A stretch of DNA of 64,000 bases from Lithodes maja (taxonomy: Eukaryota; Arthropoda; Malacostraca; Decapoda; Lithodidae): positions 124,001 through 188,000 of the forward strand of contig JBAKBP010001389.1 of assembly GCA_037953745.1 (NCBI GenBank). Reading direction: 5' to 3'. Each line of letters starts with the position of its first letter. Positions within the stretch are counted from its first letter, which is position 1. This document shows positions 1-9,555 of this stretch, piece by piece. The notes beneath the pieces were generated by a model that was given only the letters and a program-made list of their open reading frames with translations, was not told where the DNA came from and did not search any database. Made by a program: the position numbers and the translations under genes.

Positions 1-270
1 TTAGTTTTATATTATACTGTAATACTTTGCATTAATTTATATATTATATAATATATTAATTAATTATATTTATATTGTTTTATATATTATACATTATTTT
101 AGACTGTATATATGATTATATTATTGGAGAGGGTAAACAATAATTATAAAAATAACTCCTTTATTTTTATAAGTTTTTAATTGATTCACAGCACAATTCT
201 CTCAGCTGTTCAATTCTATATTTAATGTAATTGTATCGTATTTTATTATATTACTTTGTTTATTTTACAG
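1..270. other. AT-rich non-coding sequence upstream of PTP exon A
   Basis: Very AT-rich sequence ending in a pyrimidine tract and AG acceptor at 269-270. I see no open frame or recognisable repeat; it reads as intron. Confidence 0.5.
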
Positions 271-324
271 ACGGACTACATTGTTCGTCTACTGCATCTG
301 ACCAAAGGCAGTGTGACGAGAAAG
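271..324 (+). CDS. Protein tyrosine phosphatase domain, exon A (partial gene)
   Basis: An acceptor (tattttacag) precedes 18 open codons reading TDYIVRLLHLTKGSVTRK, followed by donor GTTAGT at 325. In PTP domains this is the beta-strand segment just before the WPD loop (pattern D-x-x-x-R-x-L-x-L-x-x-x-x-x-x-R-x-V). It ends in phase 0 and joins exon B at 8352 to give TRK-VRQFQYYRWP, the expected run into the WPD loop. Upstream exons lie outside the window. The call rests on the three exons fitting together; alone the exon would be too short to recognise. Receptor-type versus cytosolic PTP cannot be decided. Confidence 0.65.
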
Positions 325-339
325 GTTAGTTTTCCTTAA

Positions 340-721
340 GGGGGGTCACCTGCATTTTTTTTATCTTTCTCTCCTTTTCTCTCTTTCCTTGGCTTGTATC
401 CATCCGGCCCCATTTAACCAACTGTTTTAAGACGTTTAGCTCCATCCAGGTGTCAATTTATTCCTGGTGAGCGATAGCAAGCCAGCATTGTATGGAGAAA
501 TCCGGCTTCGCCGGAGATATTATTCTATCGAAATATGTACAAATTTAGCTTGCTGTCAAAACAAAAATACATATATCCTGGCTCGACACCGCTCGCCAGG
601 AAATATTGACACCTGGATGGGGGTAAAAGTCTTAAAACAGTAAGCTGAATTGGGTCGAATGGATACAAGCCAAAGAGAGAGGGAGATAAAGAGAAAAAAA
701 TAACAGCGAGGTTAGTTGTCC
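340..721. mobile_element. Foldback MITE with TTAA target duplication (family B)
   Basis: A 382-bp palindrome flanked by TTAA (336-339 and 722-725). The arms carry the same text in opposite orientation: a mid-arm around gtgtcaatttattcctggtg and gagcgatagcaagccagc, and the reverse complement after position 575. The TTAA duplication and CT-rich arms suggest a non-autonomous piggyBac-superfamily element. It sits only about 11 bp after the exon A splice donor. Close relatives lie at 21944-22320 and 31664-32039. Confidence 0.75.
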
Positions 722-1703
722 TTAACCCCTTCTGTGCCGGCGACATCATCTATATCATTATTTCAGCTTCATTTAGACGATTTTATGAAGCTTAACCCCT
801 TTTGTACTGGCGACGTCTTTTAAATTATATTCTAGCTCTATTTAGACGATGTTATTAAGCTTAAGAAGGGCCTCCAGCAATTAACAAGCATTGAACTATC
901 ATAATTACCCCTTTACTGCCACTGATCCTTCTAAAACTGCACAAAATCATCTAAATATAGCTAGAATATAATACAAAATACGTCGTCGGTACAGAAGGGG
1001 TTAAGTAGTATATATGGTAGCTAAAAGGATTATTTTAGATAGTATGTAATCTGTTAATTGGTAGACATCCTTCCTAAGCTGAATAAAACCATCTTATAGT
1101 TGCCAGAATACAATTTAAAGGATGTCACCGGTACTGAAGGGGTTAACCCCTTCTGTACCGTCGACATCCTTTTTATTTTATTCTGGATAGTAATGACTGA
1201 TTTGATTTAGTTTAGGAAGGATCTCTAGCAATTATATGGCTTCGATTTATCCCAATCAACCCTTTTGGCTACCACGGATCCTTCGTAAGTTGCATAAAAT
1301 CGCATTTCTGTACACTATTGTGGTTATCATTAGATAATCGTATGCTGCTTAGGAAACTTCTTAGAAGAATTAAACTATCCCGTCAAATCTCTAGTTCCCT
1401 TAAGTACAGTACTTCCTCAATTGAATAAAATCGTCTAATAATATCCAGAATAAACTGTGAAGATGCAGCATAATCCTCAAGTGGTTAATGTAGTCTTAGC
1501 CCATTCCGTACCGGTGACGTACTTTTTATTATATTCTGGCAACTATTAGACGAATATATTCAGCTTAGCCAAGGACGTCTACCCAATAAAAGACTATCTC
1601 AATTAATCCTTTTAGCCACCATATATCCTTCCTAAGCTTCATAAAATCGTCTAAATATAGCCTGAAATCAAATAATAAATAGGTGACCGGTACTGGAGGT
1701 GTT
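722..1703. repeat. Cluster of palindromic TTAACCCC...GGGGTTAA MITEs (family A)
   Basis: At least one full copy (792-1004) plus a solo fragment (722-791), half copies (about 1010-1145, 1142-1490) and a diverged copy (1496-1703). Each unit starts TTAACCCCTTCTGTACCGG, contains TTCAGCTTAGGAAGGA and its inverse TCCTTCCTAAGCTGAATAAA, and ends ACTGAAGGGGTTAA, so a copy is about 210-225 bp and folds end to end. TTAA at both ends points to piggyBac-type mobilisation. Neighbouring copies share a single TTAA, as expected for insertion next to an existing copy. Confidence 0.75.
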
Positions 1704-1806
1704 GTTGTTCCCTAGGCAGCCTGGCCGAACCGCCCCGAGTCCTAAGGAAGGCCATAGCCACGATCGTGCTTTCCCACAGGGAGGGAGAGATGACAGTATT
1801 TGTGTG

Positions 1807-1850
<44 letters not shown>
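1704..1850. repeat. GTTGTT-CCTGGCCGAAC repeat fragment and (TAA)n microsatellite
   Basis: Sequence from about 1700 (gttgttgttccctaggcagc then ctggccgaaccgccccgag) recurs at 46290-46375 inside integrin intron 11, so it is an interspersed repeat. It is followed by a TAA microsatellite at about 1808-1850. Confidence 0.55.
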
Positions 1851-1851
<1 letters not shown>

Positions 1852-1854
1852 GTT

Positions 1855-2075
1855 CTTAAAGCTAGCGCATGCTAAGCTAGCTAAGGATAGCTCAATAAGG
1901 CCGATTAGGCGTATTTCCATTGGGTTCCTGTACTACTACCTCATCCCTTTGCTCATGAGGGATGGTAACGACTCAGTGCTTGTGAAAAATCTTTAATGCG
2001 CCGAGCGTGGGCGCGAACCCGGGCCTTCTGGGTGGAAGTCCGAGACGCTAGTCACTACACCAAGCGAGCCGCTAT
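1855..2075 (-). repeat. tRNA-derived SINE
   Basis: On the minus strand 2075-1993 has a tRNA-like head: an A-box-like TTGGTGTAGTGACTAGCG and a B-box-like CCCGGGTTCGCGCCC about 35 bases later. It is followed by an unrelated body of about 140 bp. The stems do not pair as a cloverleaf, so it is not a working tRNA gene. It interrupts or abuts the 3' part of the neighbouring LINE. Confidence 0.5.
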
Positions 2076-5000
2076 GTGTGCTGGGTGTTGTTTTGATGTT
2101 TGTTGGTGTCTGTGGGTGTGCTGCCATGTAGTGTAGTGGTTGGTGTTGGTTTGTGTATGCTGCAGCCAGGAATTGAGTGCCTCTCATGTCCAGATGGTCT
2201 TTGACTTTGAGGACTTTGGTTTCTTGACGTAGGTGATCTAGAGGTGTAGTAGCTGTGCAGCCTGTGATGATATTTAGGTCTTTGTTTTGAATAGTCTGCA
2301 AGGTCTTGTGATGTGTTTCAGCTAGGTTAGAAGCCCAGGCAGGGCTTGCATATTCCATCAATGACATTATGTATTGTTTGTATACTGTGGTGGTAGTTTC
2401 TTTGTTGTGTACACATTTTGTGCGGGCAAGTGAACTGAGGGCGTTAAGTCTGGGTGTCAGTTTATTATGTATGTTGTGATGTGTTCTTTGAATGCCATTA
2501 GAGTATCACATGTTACTCTTAGGATTTTGGGTGAGTGTGTGTGTGTTAGGGGGGTGTTATTTATTGTGAGGTGCGGGGTGTATTTGTGTTCGGCTGTCCA
2601 GCTTGTGAGGAGGGTTGCAGTGGATTTGGCTGGGGCCAACTTGAGTCTGTTTGTAGTGCGCCAGACAAGTAGTGCGTTGAGGTAGGGTTGAAGGAGAAGT
2701 GTTGCTCTGTCTGGGTCTTCGTGTGTGCATGTGAGTGTTATGTTGTCTGCGTAGGAAGCAATATTTATTTGGGGTGTGTGGGGTGTAAGTATATCATGCA
2801 TGTACAGATTGAAGAGTGCGGGAGATAGGATGGATCCTTGCGGGACTCCGTTTGTGAGTTTCTGATGCTAGATGACTGACTAGCAAATGAAATGTATGTA
2901 CATCTGCCTGCTAGGTAGTTGGCCAGCCACCTTTTAATTTTGTTTGTGTCGTAGATTTTGTTTGTTAAGTTGTGGCGGGGGAGGGCATCGAAGGCTTTAC
3001 TAATGTCGAGTGTGGCAAGTAGTGATCAATGTGGTGGTCTGGCTGAGTTTATGCCATCGAAAGCTCTTTGTGTAAGGTCTGTAAGAAGAGTGTTTGTGGA
3101 GTGTAATGGCCTGAAGCCATGTTGTGTTGGAGCTAGGGGTAGAGCGTATTTGGTCAGTTATAGTACGAGGCGTTCTGTGACTTTAGAGGGGGTGCAAAGC
3201 AGTGTGATGGGGCGGTGTGAGGAGGGCAGCATGGGGTCTTTGTTGGTTTTGGGGAAAGTAATGATAACACCATGCTTCCAGATGTCTGGTATTGTGTTTT
3301 GTGAATAACTGTAGTTTGATATGTTGGTGAGTGCTTGTATGCCTTGTGGTCCTAGGTGTCTGAGGTGTATGTTGCTTATGTTGCCTGGACCACAGGCGGG
3401 TGAGTGCTTGAGATTGTTGATGATGTGCTTTGTCTGGTTGTTTGTGAAGGGTGCATAGTCAGGGTCTGTGGGGAATTGTCCCTTGCGTCGGATGACACGT
3501 CGGTCGTCTTAATGGGGGTTTAGGTGGCTGACATGAGAGATATTATTAATGAGAGTGTTTGCTTGTTGTTTGTATGAAGGAATAGAGTCTGTTGTTGTGA
3601 TTGCATCATGTGATTTCATTATGTTGCTGTTGGAAAGTGTGATGCTGTTTAGTGTTTTGTAGAGTTTTTTGGGGACTGTTTTGTGATCAAGTGTTTGGAG
3701 GTAGTTATTCCAGTTTAGTGTTTGTTGTTCTTGAATTTTGTTGTTAAGCTATGTGTTGAGTGCTTGGATTTGTAGTGCGATGTCCTTTGTGTGAGGTGCT
3801 GGGGAGTGTTTCAGTGTGTCGCGTTGTCTGATGAGGTTTTGAATTTCTGGTGTAAAATTGGGGTTGTATCTTTTCCTGTTACCTCTTGGAATGTGTTTCT
3901 TGTCAGCGTTTTGGATAGTTGTGTTGATTAACAACATTGTTGATGTTAGTGATGGGTGTGCTGTTTATGGTGTCAAAGTGTTGTTCTGTCTCGTTTGTGA
4001 AAGCTTCCCAGTTAGCTCTTTTATAATTTGAGTATGTGTATCTGTGGCTAGCTGGGGTGAGTCTGGTTTTGGTGGTGATAATGATCGGGAGGTGGTCGGG
4101 GTGAGTTCTGGGGAGCAAAACGTGATATCTGGAGATGATCGGTGGAAGAGGGCTTGGTGGGGAATATGGGTAAGTTGATTGATGCCATCAAGGATGTAAA
4201 GGTTATCTGATTAGCGTTGTAGGACCAGCCCTCTGTCTGTGTCAGGGTTGTCGACAAACCAGGCCGACGTCTTAGCATTGAAGTCAACATCCAAGATGAT
4301 GTGTGGAGTGTTTGTGATTTGTTGTAATTATAGTCTGTAGTCGTTGGGTAATGTGGGGAATGTATGGGGGGGGGGGGGGGGAGTATGCATTTATGATGGT
4401 AATGTTGTAGTTATTGCCAGTGCATAATTTGATTGATTGTATTTCTGTTGTGTTATCTTGTGAGGGGACGAGGGATTTGGTATGCACTCTGGTGTTTGTG
4501 AAGTTTATTGCAGTGTGAACCATGGTGATGAGTCCACCGCCGCCGCCATCGGTCCGGTCTTGTCTGATGGTGAAGTCATGAAATGTAGGTGTTTTTTGTG
4601 TTGTGCAGAGTTTTGTTACTTTTAAGATAGCATTGTGTATGTTGTGTTGTTTGATGAAGTGTGAGAGTTTGTGTTTCTTTGGGTTAATGCCATCTATGTC
4701 TAATTGAAGAATGTTGATGTTGTGTATGTGGTGTATGTTGGGTGCTGCTGCACGGGGATGAGGTGGGGGTGAGGAGGAAGGAGATGGGCGAGGTGGTGAT
4801 GGGGATTGAGGTGCAAGACAAGAGGATTTGAATGGATTAGGTTGGGGTGGTATGTGAGGGGTTGGGGATGTGGATGGTGTGGAAAGGATTGATGGGTTAG
4901 AAGGGAGAGGTGTGGGGGGTATAGGTAAGGGGTTTGACTGGGAAGAGGAGGGGCATGCGGAACAGGTCCAGGTGTTAGTGTAGTGTTGTGCAGGTGAAAT

Positions 5001-5130
5001 GGTTCCTATTCCCGCATGAATTGCAGACAACTGAACCCTTTGTGTGGCGACTCGAAGTGATAGGTTTTTAGCATATTGGACATATGTATTTGAGGGTGGG
5101 TCCTGGGTTGCTCTCGATGTCTACGGCTAG
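2076..5130 (-). mobile_element. Degenerate LINE with 2A-like motif, zinc finger, APE endonuclease and RT
   Basis: A non-LTR retrotransposon read on the minus strand in broken frames. From its 5' side: a 2A-like motif (5098-5121); a Cys/His finger with CPIC, VCNSCGNRNHFTC and WTCSAC split over frames; a Pro/Ser-rich linker; an AP-endonuclease-like part (about 4290-4750, ILQLDIDGIN and a GGGGGLITMVH stretch); central RT pieces at 3749-4118; the catalytic-motif remnant YADN at about 2740-2750; and an RT thumb around 2000-2370 with MEYASPAWASNL. Multiple stops and frameshifts, and a G16 run at about 4366, make it dead. It probably belongs to the I/Jockey superfamily; the clade is an inference. 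Confidence 0.75.
5098..5121 (-). other. 2A-like (StopGo) peptide motif DIESNPGP
   Basis: Read on the minus strand, 5121-5098 encodes D-I-E-S-N-P-G-P, preceded by LLLAV. This matches the 2A consensus D-(V/I)-E-x-N-P-G-P at every fixed position. In known 2A peptides the ribosome fails to form the Gly-Pro bond and releases the upstream product. 2A-like sequences are known in some APE-type LINEs. Here it lies just before the CPIC zinc finger, near the N-terminus of the LINE protein. Confidence 0.75.
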
Positions 5131-5440
5131 TAGAAGTCTTCGAGAAATGACAGTCATTTCTCGGTGTGGAAAAAACAGTGTAATGTGTGAGTATGGTGTG
5201 AGAGGTGTGGTACTTGCCCGGTCGACCGAAGCAACCCCCAGGTTCTCGTGCCCAAAAGGAGGGGGCAGGGGTTTGTTGTGGCGGTTTGGCTCCCAGGAGC
5301 TGCTCCCCACAGTCGGCAGCCGGCTGTCCCCCATCTGTCGGTGATCTTGTCCCCGGCCAGGAGGGTCGGCAACCATCCATGGTCGGCAGCCCCGGGAGGT
5401 GGACCCCAGGCGTAGACGCCTCCACTCCAGGTCAACTGTA
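5131..5440 (-). mobile_element. 5' region of the 2A-bearing LINE
   Basis: GC-rich sequence with short minus-strand open frames leading into the 2A motif. The frame holding DIESNPGP opens upstream to at least position 5376, so the 2A would follow a leader of roughly 80 or more residues if that start is used. No recognisable domain is visible in the leader. Confidence 0.45.
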
Positions 5441-5450
5441 GGTGTTAATA

Positions 5451-6062
5451 GCTGTAATCTCCTTCACAGTAATAAGGAGTACAAAGGATTACAAAGGAAA
5501 ATAAGCAACACCAGGTCATGCGACCCCTTGAGGTTACTTGCCCTCCAAAACACTGCTATTCCAAGTGTTGCAACAGTATTTCGGAGAGGATGTGAGAAGG
5601 AAGTGCTGCCCTGGGGCTTAATCCATGGCAGGGGAAATTATATTAAGATCTATTAGGTTAATTGAACGAACACTACTAAAGAAAATATTGATTCAATTAC
5701 AAATACAGTCAACCTTGGGTTCAGGGCAAGGTGCTTGTCTTGGCGAACTTTGATGGAATAAACGGTGTTGCAGTCTATGACATCTCCGGGAAACCCATTC
5801 CACAAGTTGACGACTCGACTCGATTGAAGAAAAATATTCTTGGATTCGTTAGAGTTGAATGATTTACCAATGATTTTGAAGCCATTTCCCCGCGTCTAGT
5901 TTGAGCGGTCAATCGTAAAATATTGACTACAGTTCATGTTGTCGATGCCTTTAATAATCTTGAAAATTTGATACGGTCACCTCTCAATCTGCACTTGGTT
6001 AATGGATATAAATTTAGTTCTTTAAGACGTTCCTCGTATGATTTGTTCCGAAGACACGGTAT
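5451..6062 (-). mobile_element. CR1-type LINE, 3' end fragment
   Basis: The reverse complement matches the C-terminal RT region and 3' UTR of the CR1 element at 14194-15500. Shared text includes the 3' UTR around tttggagggcaagtaacctc (5530-5560) and the coding stretch for a fixed ...VVNLWNGFP... segment at about 5790-5810. It is 5' truncated and carries indels. Confidence 0.7.
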
Positions 6063-6196
6063 CATCACGGGCATTGAATAGATTATCTAAAGAGGTGCTG
6101 GCGTCGGTATTATTTCAGTTGACGGTACATTTGATTGCTTTGAGGGGAGATTCTTTTGTGTTAATAATATTTGTTTCAAATATTTAATTCCTCCCA

Positions 6197-6413
6197 TTAT
6201 AACCCCTTCAAGATGTGATTACGCATGTATTTTCTGTTTTCTGGCTATTGTTAGACGATTATATTCAAATTAGGAAGGTTACATGGAAGTCAGATGTTGA
6301 ATGAAGATAGTCTTTACCCTTACAATTCTCACATATCCTTCCTAAACGGTATAAAATCTACTAATGATAGCCATGATAAATATCAAAATGCTTCATAATC
6401 TTCAATAGGCTAA
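6197..6413. repeat. Family A palindromic MITE (diverged)
   Basis: Starts TAACCCCTTCA, has ATTAGACGATTATATTC and the inverse element with TCCTTCCTAAAC, and ends in a TAA. This is a diverged copy of the 210-bp TTAA-flanked palindrome. Confidence 0.6.
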
Positions 6414-6537
6414 CTACGTATTTCGCTAGAATTTGTTTGCAATACCTGTATATTTAAGTTGAGAGCATGACAATTTACCGCCAGCTTGTGATAACAAGAC
6501 TATGGGAATTATAATATCACAATGTTCACTAAATGAT

Positions 6538-6539
<2 letters not shown>

Positions 6540-6604
<65 letters not shown>
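6540..6604. repeat. (TA)n microsatellite
   Basis: Uninterrupted TA dinucleotides of about 60 bp. Confidence 0.95.
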
Positions 6605-6608
<4 letters not shown>

Positions 6609-6654
6609 GGTATATAAATATAAATATAAATATCATACAACTAACTGTGTTTAA

Positions 6655-6731
6655 CTGTGTTGGTGGTGTAATGGTTTAGATGTTTATGTTCTGAGAGTGG
6701 TGTCCCGAGTTCAAATCCCGGGAGGACCATA
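6655..6731 (+). repeat. tRNA-like SINE head
   Basis: Contains GGTGTAATGGTTTAGATG (A-box-like) and GAGTTCAAATCCCGGGAGG (B-box). The acceptor-stem halves do not pair, so this is a tRNA-derived SINE promoter, not a tRNA gene. A related head lies on the minus strand at 38662-38740. Confidence 0.5.
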
Positions 6732-6851
6732 TGATTTCATAGTTTATTCAAGTGCATTGGGGTTTGTAATTGATGATTAATGTTAGGAACGGGTTGTTAC
6801 CAAATATTAAAACCAATAATAATGATAATGATAAAAAATAATAAAAAAAAT

Positions 6852-8222
6852 AATATCTATCTATCTATTGCCTGATGCCTTGATCCCCGAAGGGGTTGCA
6901 CGAACGAACCGCCCCCATGCACCTCTGTTCCCAGTCAGCCGACGTCCCTCCCCCCAACCAGCACCGCCTTCGTTCATGTACTTCCTCACTCCATCCTTCC
7001 ACCTCTCATTCGGTCTACCTCTCCCTCTCTGTCCCTCCGCCTCGCTCTCGTACACCCTCTTAGTCATTCTCTCGCTTTCCATACGTTCCATATGGCCGAA
7101 CCATCTCAAGTTGTTCCTTTTCACACTTTCCAGCACATCTACCTCCACACCACACCTCCTTCTTACTTCCTCATTAGTCTGTCTATCCCTCCATGTAACT
7201 CCGCACGCACTCCTTAAGTAATTCATATCCACTCCTCTCACTCTTGGTCTGAGTCTCTCAACCAACGTCCATGCTTCGCTTCCGTAAGTCAGTGTCGGGA
7301 TTACCACACTGTCATGCAAGGACTTCTTCACTTCCATACTGACCACCCTATTTCTTGTTACTGCTTTTAGCGTTCCTACAACCCTCTTCCCCTGTTGTAC
7401 CCTCTCCCGCACTTCTTCATCCATAGTCCCATCTTTACTCAACACACTGGCCAGATACTTAAAAGAGTTGACGATCTCCATAGCCTGACCGTTCAGCTTC
7501 ACCTCACACTCTGTGATTTCACCCCTTTCGAAGACCATAACCTTGCTCTTCCCCGCATTTACCTTCAAATTCCGTTTTTCGCACCCTGTTCCAAACTCAT
7601 TTACCAGACCCTGCAACTCCCATTCATTATCACTCATCAGAACTGTATCATCCGCAAACATCAGTATAGGTAGCTTCCACTCAATTCCCTCTCTTTTCAG
7701 CGATACACCAACATCCACTGCTCTTGATAGTATTTCTTTCGTGACTCCATCCATATATACAGTAAACAACCACGGGGACATCATACACCCCTGTTTCAAC
7801 CCAACACTCAGGTCAAAGAACTCGCTCTGCTCACTCTCCACACGTACTGCCGCCTTTGCACCCTCATAGTATTATTACATGCTCTTCACTGCTTTCAGAA
7901 ACTTGCCCTCTACTCCGTATATTCTAAATACTTTCCACAAACCTTCTCTATCCACTCTGTCATAGGCCTTCTCCAAGTCCATAAAGGCAACATACACCTT
8001 TTGTTTCTTCTCCAGATATTTCTCCACAACACAATTCAGGGTAAAAATCTGATCTACACATCCTCTTCCCTTCCTAAAACCTCCCTGCTCGTCGCCTATC
8101 CATTTCTCCGTTCTCACTCTCACTCTCTCAATCACTACCCTACTGTATACCTTCCCTACTACGCTTAGAAGACATATTCCTGGGTGGTTACCACACACTC
8201 CTCTTTCCCCTTTGCCCTTATA
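6852..8222 (-). mobile_element. RTE-type LINE, 5'-truncated copy (RTE copy 1)
   Basis: Minus-strand RT with GLKQGCMMSPWLFTVYMDG, FADDTVLMSD and a long C-terminal region containing RWFGHMERM, ending at a (TATC)n tail (GATA in element orientation) at 6857-6869. Two open pieces are visible: 7875-8198, with FRKGRGCVDQIF and AFMDLEKAYDRV, and 6861-7841. They are split by a small insertion near 7866-7876. It is clearly more diverged than the two longer copies at 16.6 and 34.7 kb (for example ATPSGIKASGNR instead of GHPFGDHGVRQ at the C-terminus). It lacks the endonuclease and is dead. Confidence 0.9.
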
Positions 8223-8351
8223 TATGGGGACTAATATTATTAATATTATGTATACAAATAAAATTATGAAAATAGCATAATATTAATAATAAATAATAAA
8301 ACTAATAATAATGATAATACTAATACTAATGAGGTGTTTGTCTCCTCCCAG

Positions 8352-8476
8352 GTCCGTCAGTTCCAGTATTATCGATGGCCCATGCACGGAGTACCTCACA
8401 ACACTCTCAGCTTGGCTCACATGATCAGGGCTGTGAGGAGGGAGAAACGCTCCGATACTATTACTGTCCTTAGCTG
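8352..8476 (+). CDS. Protein tyrosine phosphatase domain, exon B (WPD-loop exon)
   Basis: After acceptor tcctcccag, 41 codons plus 2 nt read VRQFQYYRWPMHGVPHN... then SLAHMIRAVRREKRSDTITVLS and TG, followed by donor GTATGG. This aligns with the PTP stretch V-x-x-F-x-Y-x-x-W-P-D-H-G-V-P through to the strand before the catalytic Cys. The general-acid Asp of the WPD loop is Met (W-P-M-H-G-V-P). The split TG completes a Cys codon (TG|T) with exon C. The Asp loss predicts little or no normal catalysis, as in known pseudophosphatase domains such as IA-2 or many D2 domains. Confidence 0.8.
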
Positions 8477-8576
8477 GTATGGTAACTCATTCACTCTTCT
8501 CACACTCTGTCTCTGTCACTCTCACTCGAACTCTCTGCCTCTATCTCAATCTCTTCCACCCTCACTCTTGCAATCT

Positions 8577-9145
8577 CATAGCCTCTGATAGTGCAGTTGG
8601 AAAGTGTGTACATGCTTAGATTGATATGCAGGATTCGAAACTGCATAATAAATCGTAGGCTTGTCCACCATTCTCTCTGTCTTCGTAGCGCAATGGATAA
8701 ATGCACTGAATTTCGGTGTGAGCATCCTAGGTTCGAATCCCAGGACTGCCACATGTGTTTGTTGATTTCAGTAATTGAGTTTGGGAGTGGGGTCGGTTGG
8801 TGGAGGTAACATAATAATTCATTCAGGTTCAGGGGTAGTTTATAGAGAGGCCTTCCTTAGGGTTAAGGCCCTATTAATTACTCCTTCCATCCATATATCC
8901 ATAGCCTATGAAAGCGCAGTTGGAAAGTGTGTACATGCTTAGATTGATATGCAGGATTCGAAACTGCATAATAAATCGTAGGCTTGTCCACCATTCTTTA
9001 ACTGTCTTCGTAGCGCAATGGATAAATGCACTGAATTTCGGTGTGAGCATCCTAGGTTCGAATCCCTGGACTGCCACATGTGTTTGTTGATTTCATTAAT
9101 TGAGTTTGGGAGTGGGGTCGGTTGGTGGAGGTAACATAATAATTT
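8577..9145 (+). repeat. Two tandem copies of a SINE-containing unit with tRNA-like head
   Basis: Copies at about 8577-8820 and 8899-9145 share the order gcagttggaaagtgtgtaca, a tRNA-like block (GTAGCGCAATGGATAAATGC as A box, CTAGGTTCGAATCCC as B box) and a tail gagtttgggagtggggtcgg. The offset is about 322 bp. The tRNA-like part resembles an Arg-type tRNA but has poor stems. This is either a segmental duplication or two SINE insertions with flanks. Confidence 0.7.
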
Positions 9146-9329
9146 CTATCTCTCACTCATTCATTCCCACTCTCACTCTTTGTCACTCTCACTCGCACTC
9201 TCTTGTTAGAATCAAGTCCGGACTTTTTGTTAGAGTTAAGTCCGGATTTTCTATTAGGGGCCTCGAGGTCTGTGCAGTCTGTATATATGTGTAACTCTCT
9301 GACCCTCTCAATCTCTTGCACCCTCACTC

Positions 9330-9421
9330 TCGCAATCTCACTTTCTCTCTCTCATTCACTTTCGCTCTCACTCATTCACTCTCACTCTCTCTCTCTCTCT
9401 CTCTATGAGTAGGCCTAGTCT

Positions 9422-9511
<90 letters not shown>
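9330..9511 (+). repeat. (CT)n microsatellite
   Basis: Imperfect then pure CT repeats; the pure tract at 9429-9510 is about 80 bp. Confidence 0.95.
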
Positions 9512-9514
<3 letters not shown>

Positions 9515-9555
9515 GTCGCTGTTATTTCAGCTGTCAGTCAATTGAATCCCTTAGC

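Noticed and set aside
6655..6731. A tRNA gene
   Set aside because: A and B boxes are present but the acceptor and anticodon stems do not pair; it fits a tRNA-derived SINE. The same applies to 1993-2075, 8686-8755, 9004-9080, 38662-38740, 48290-48368 and 48840-48917.
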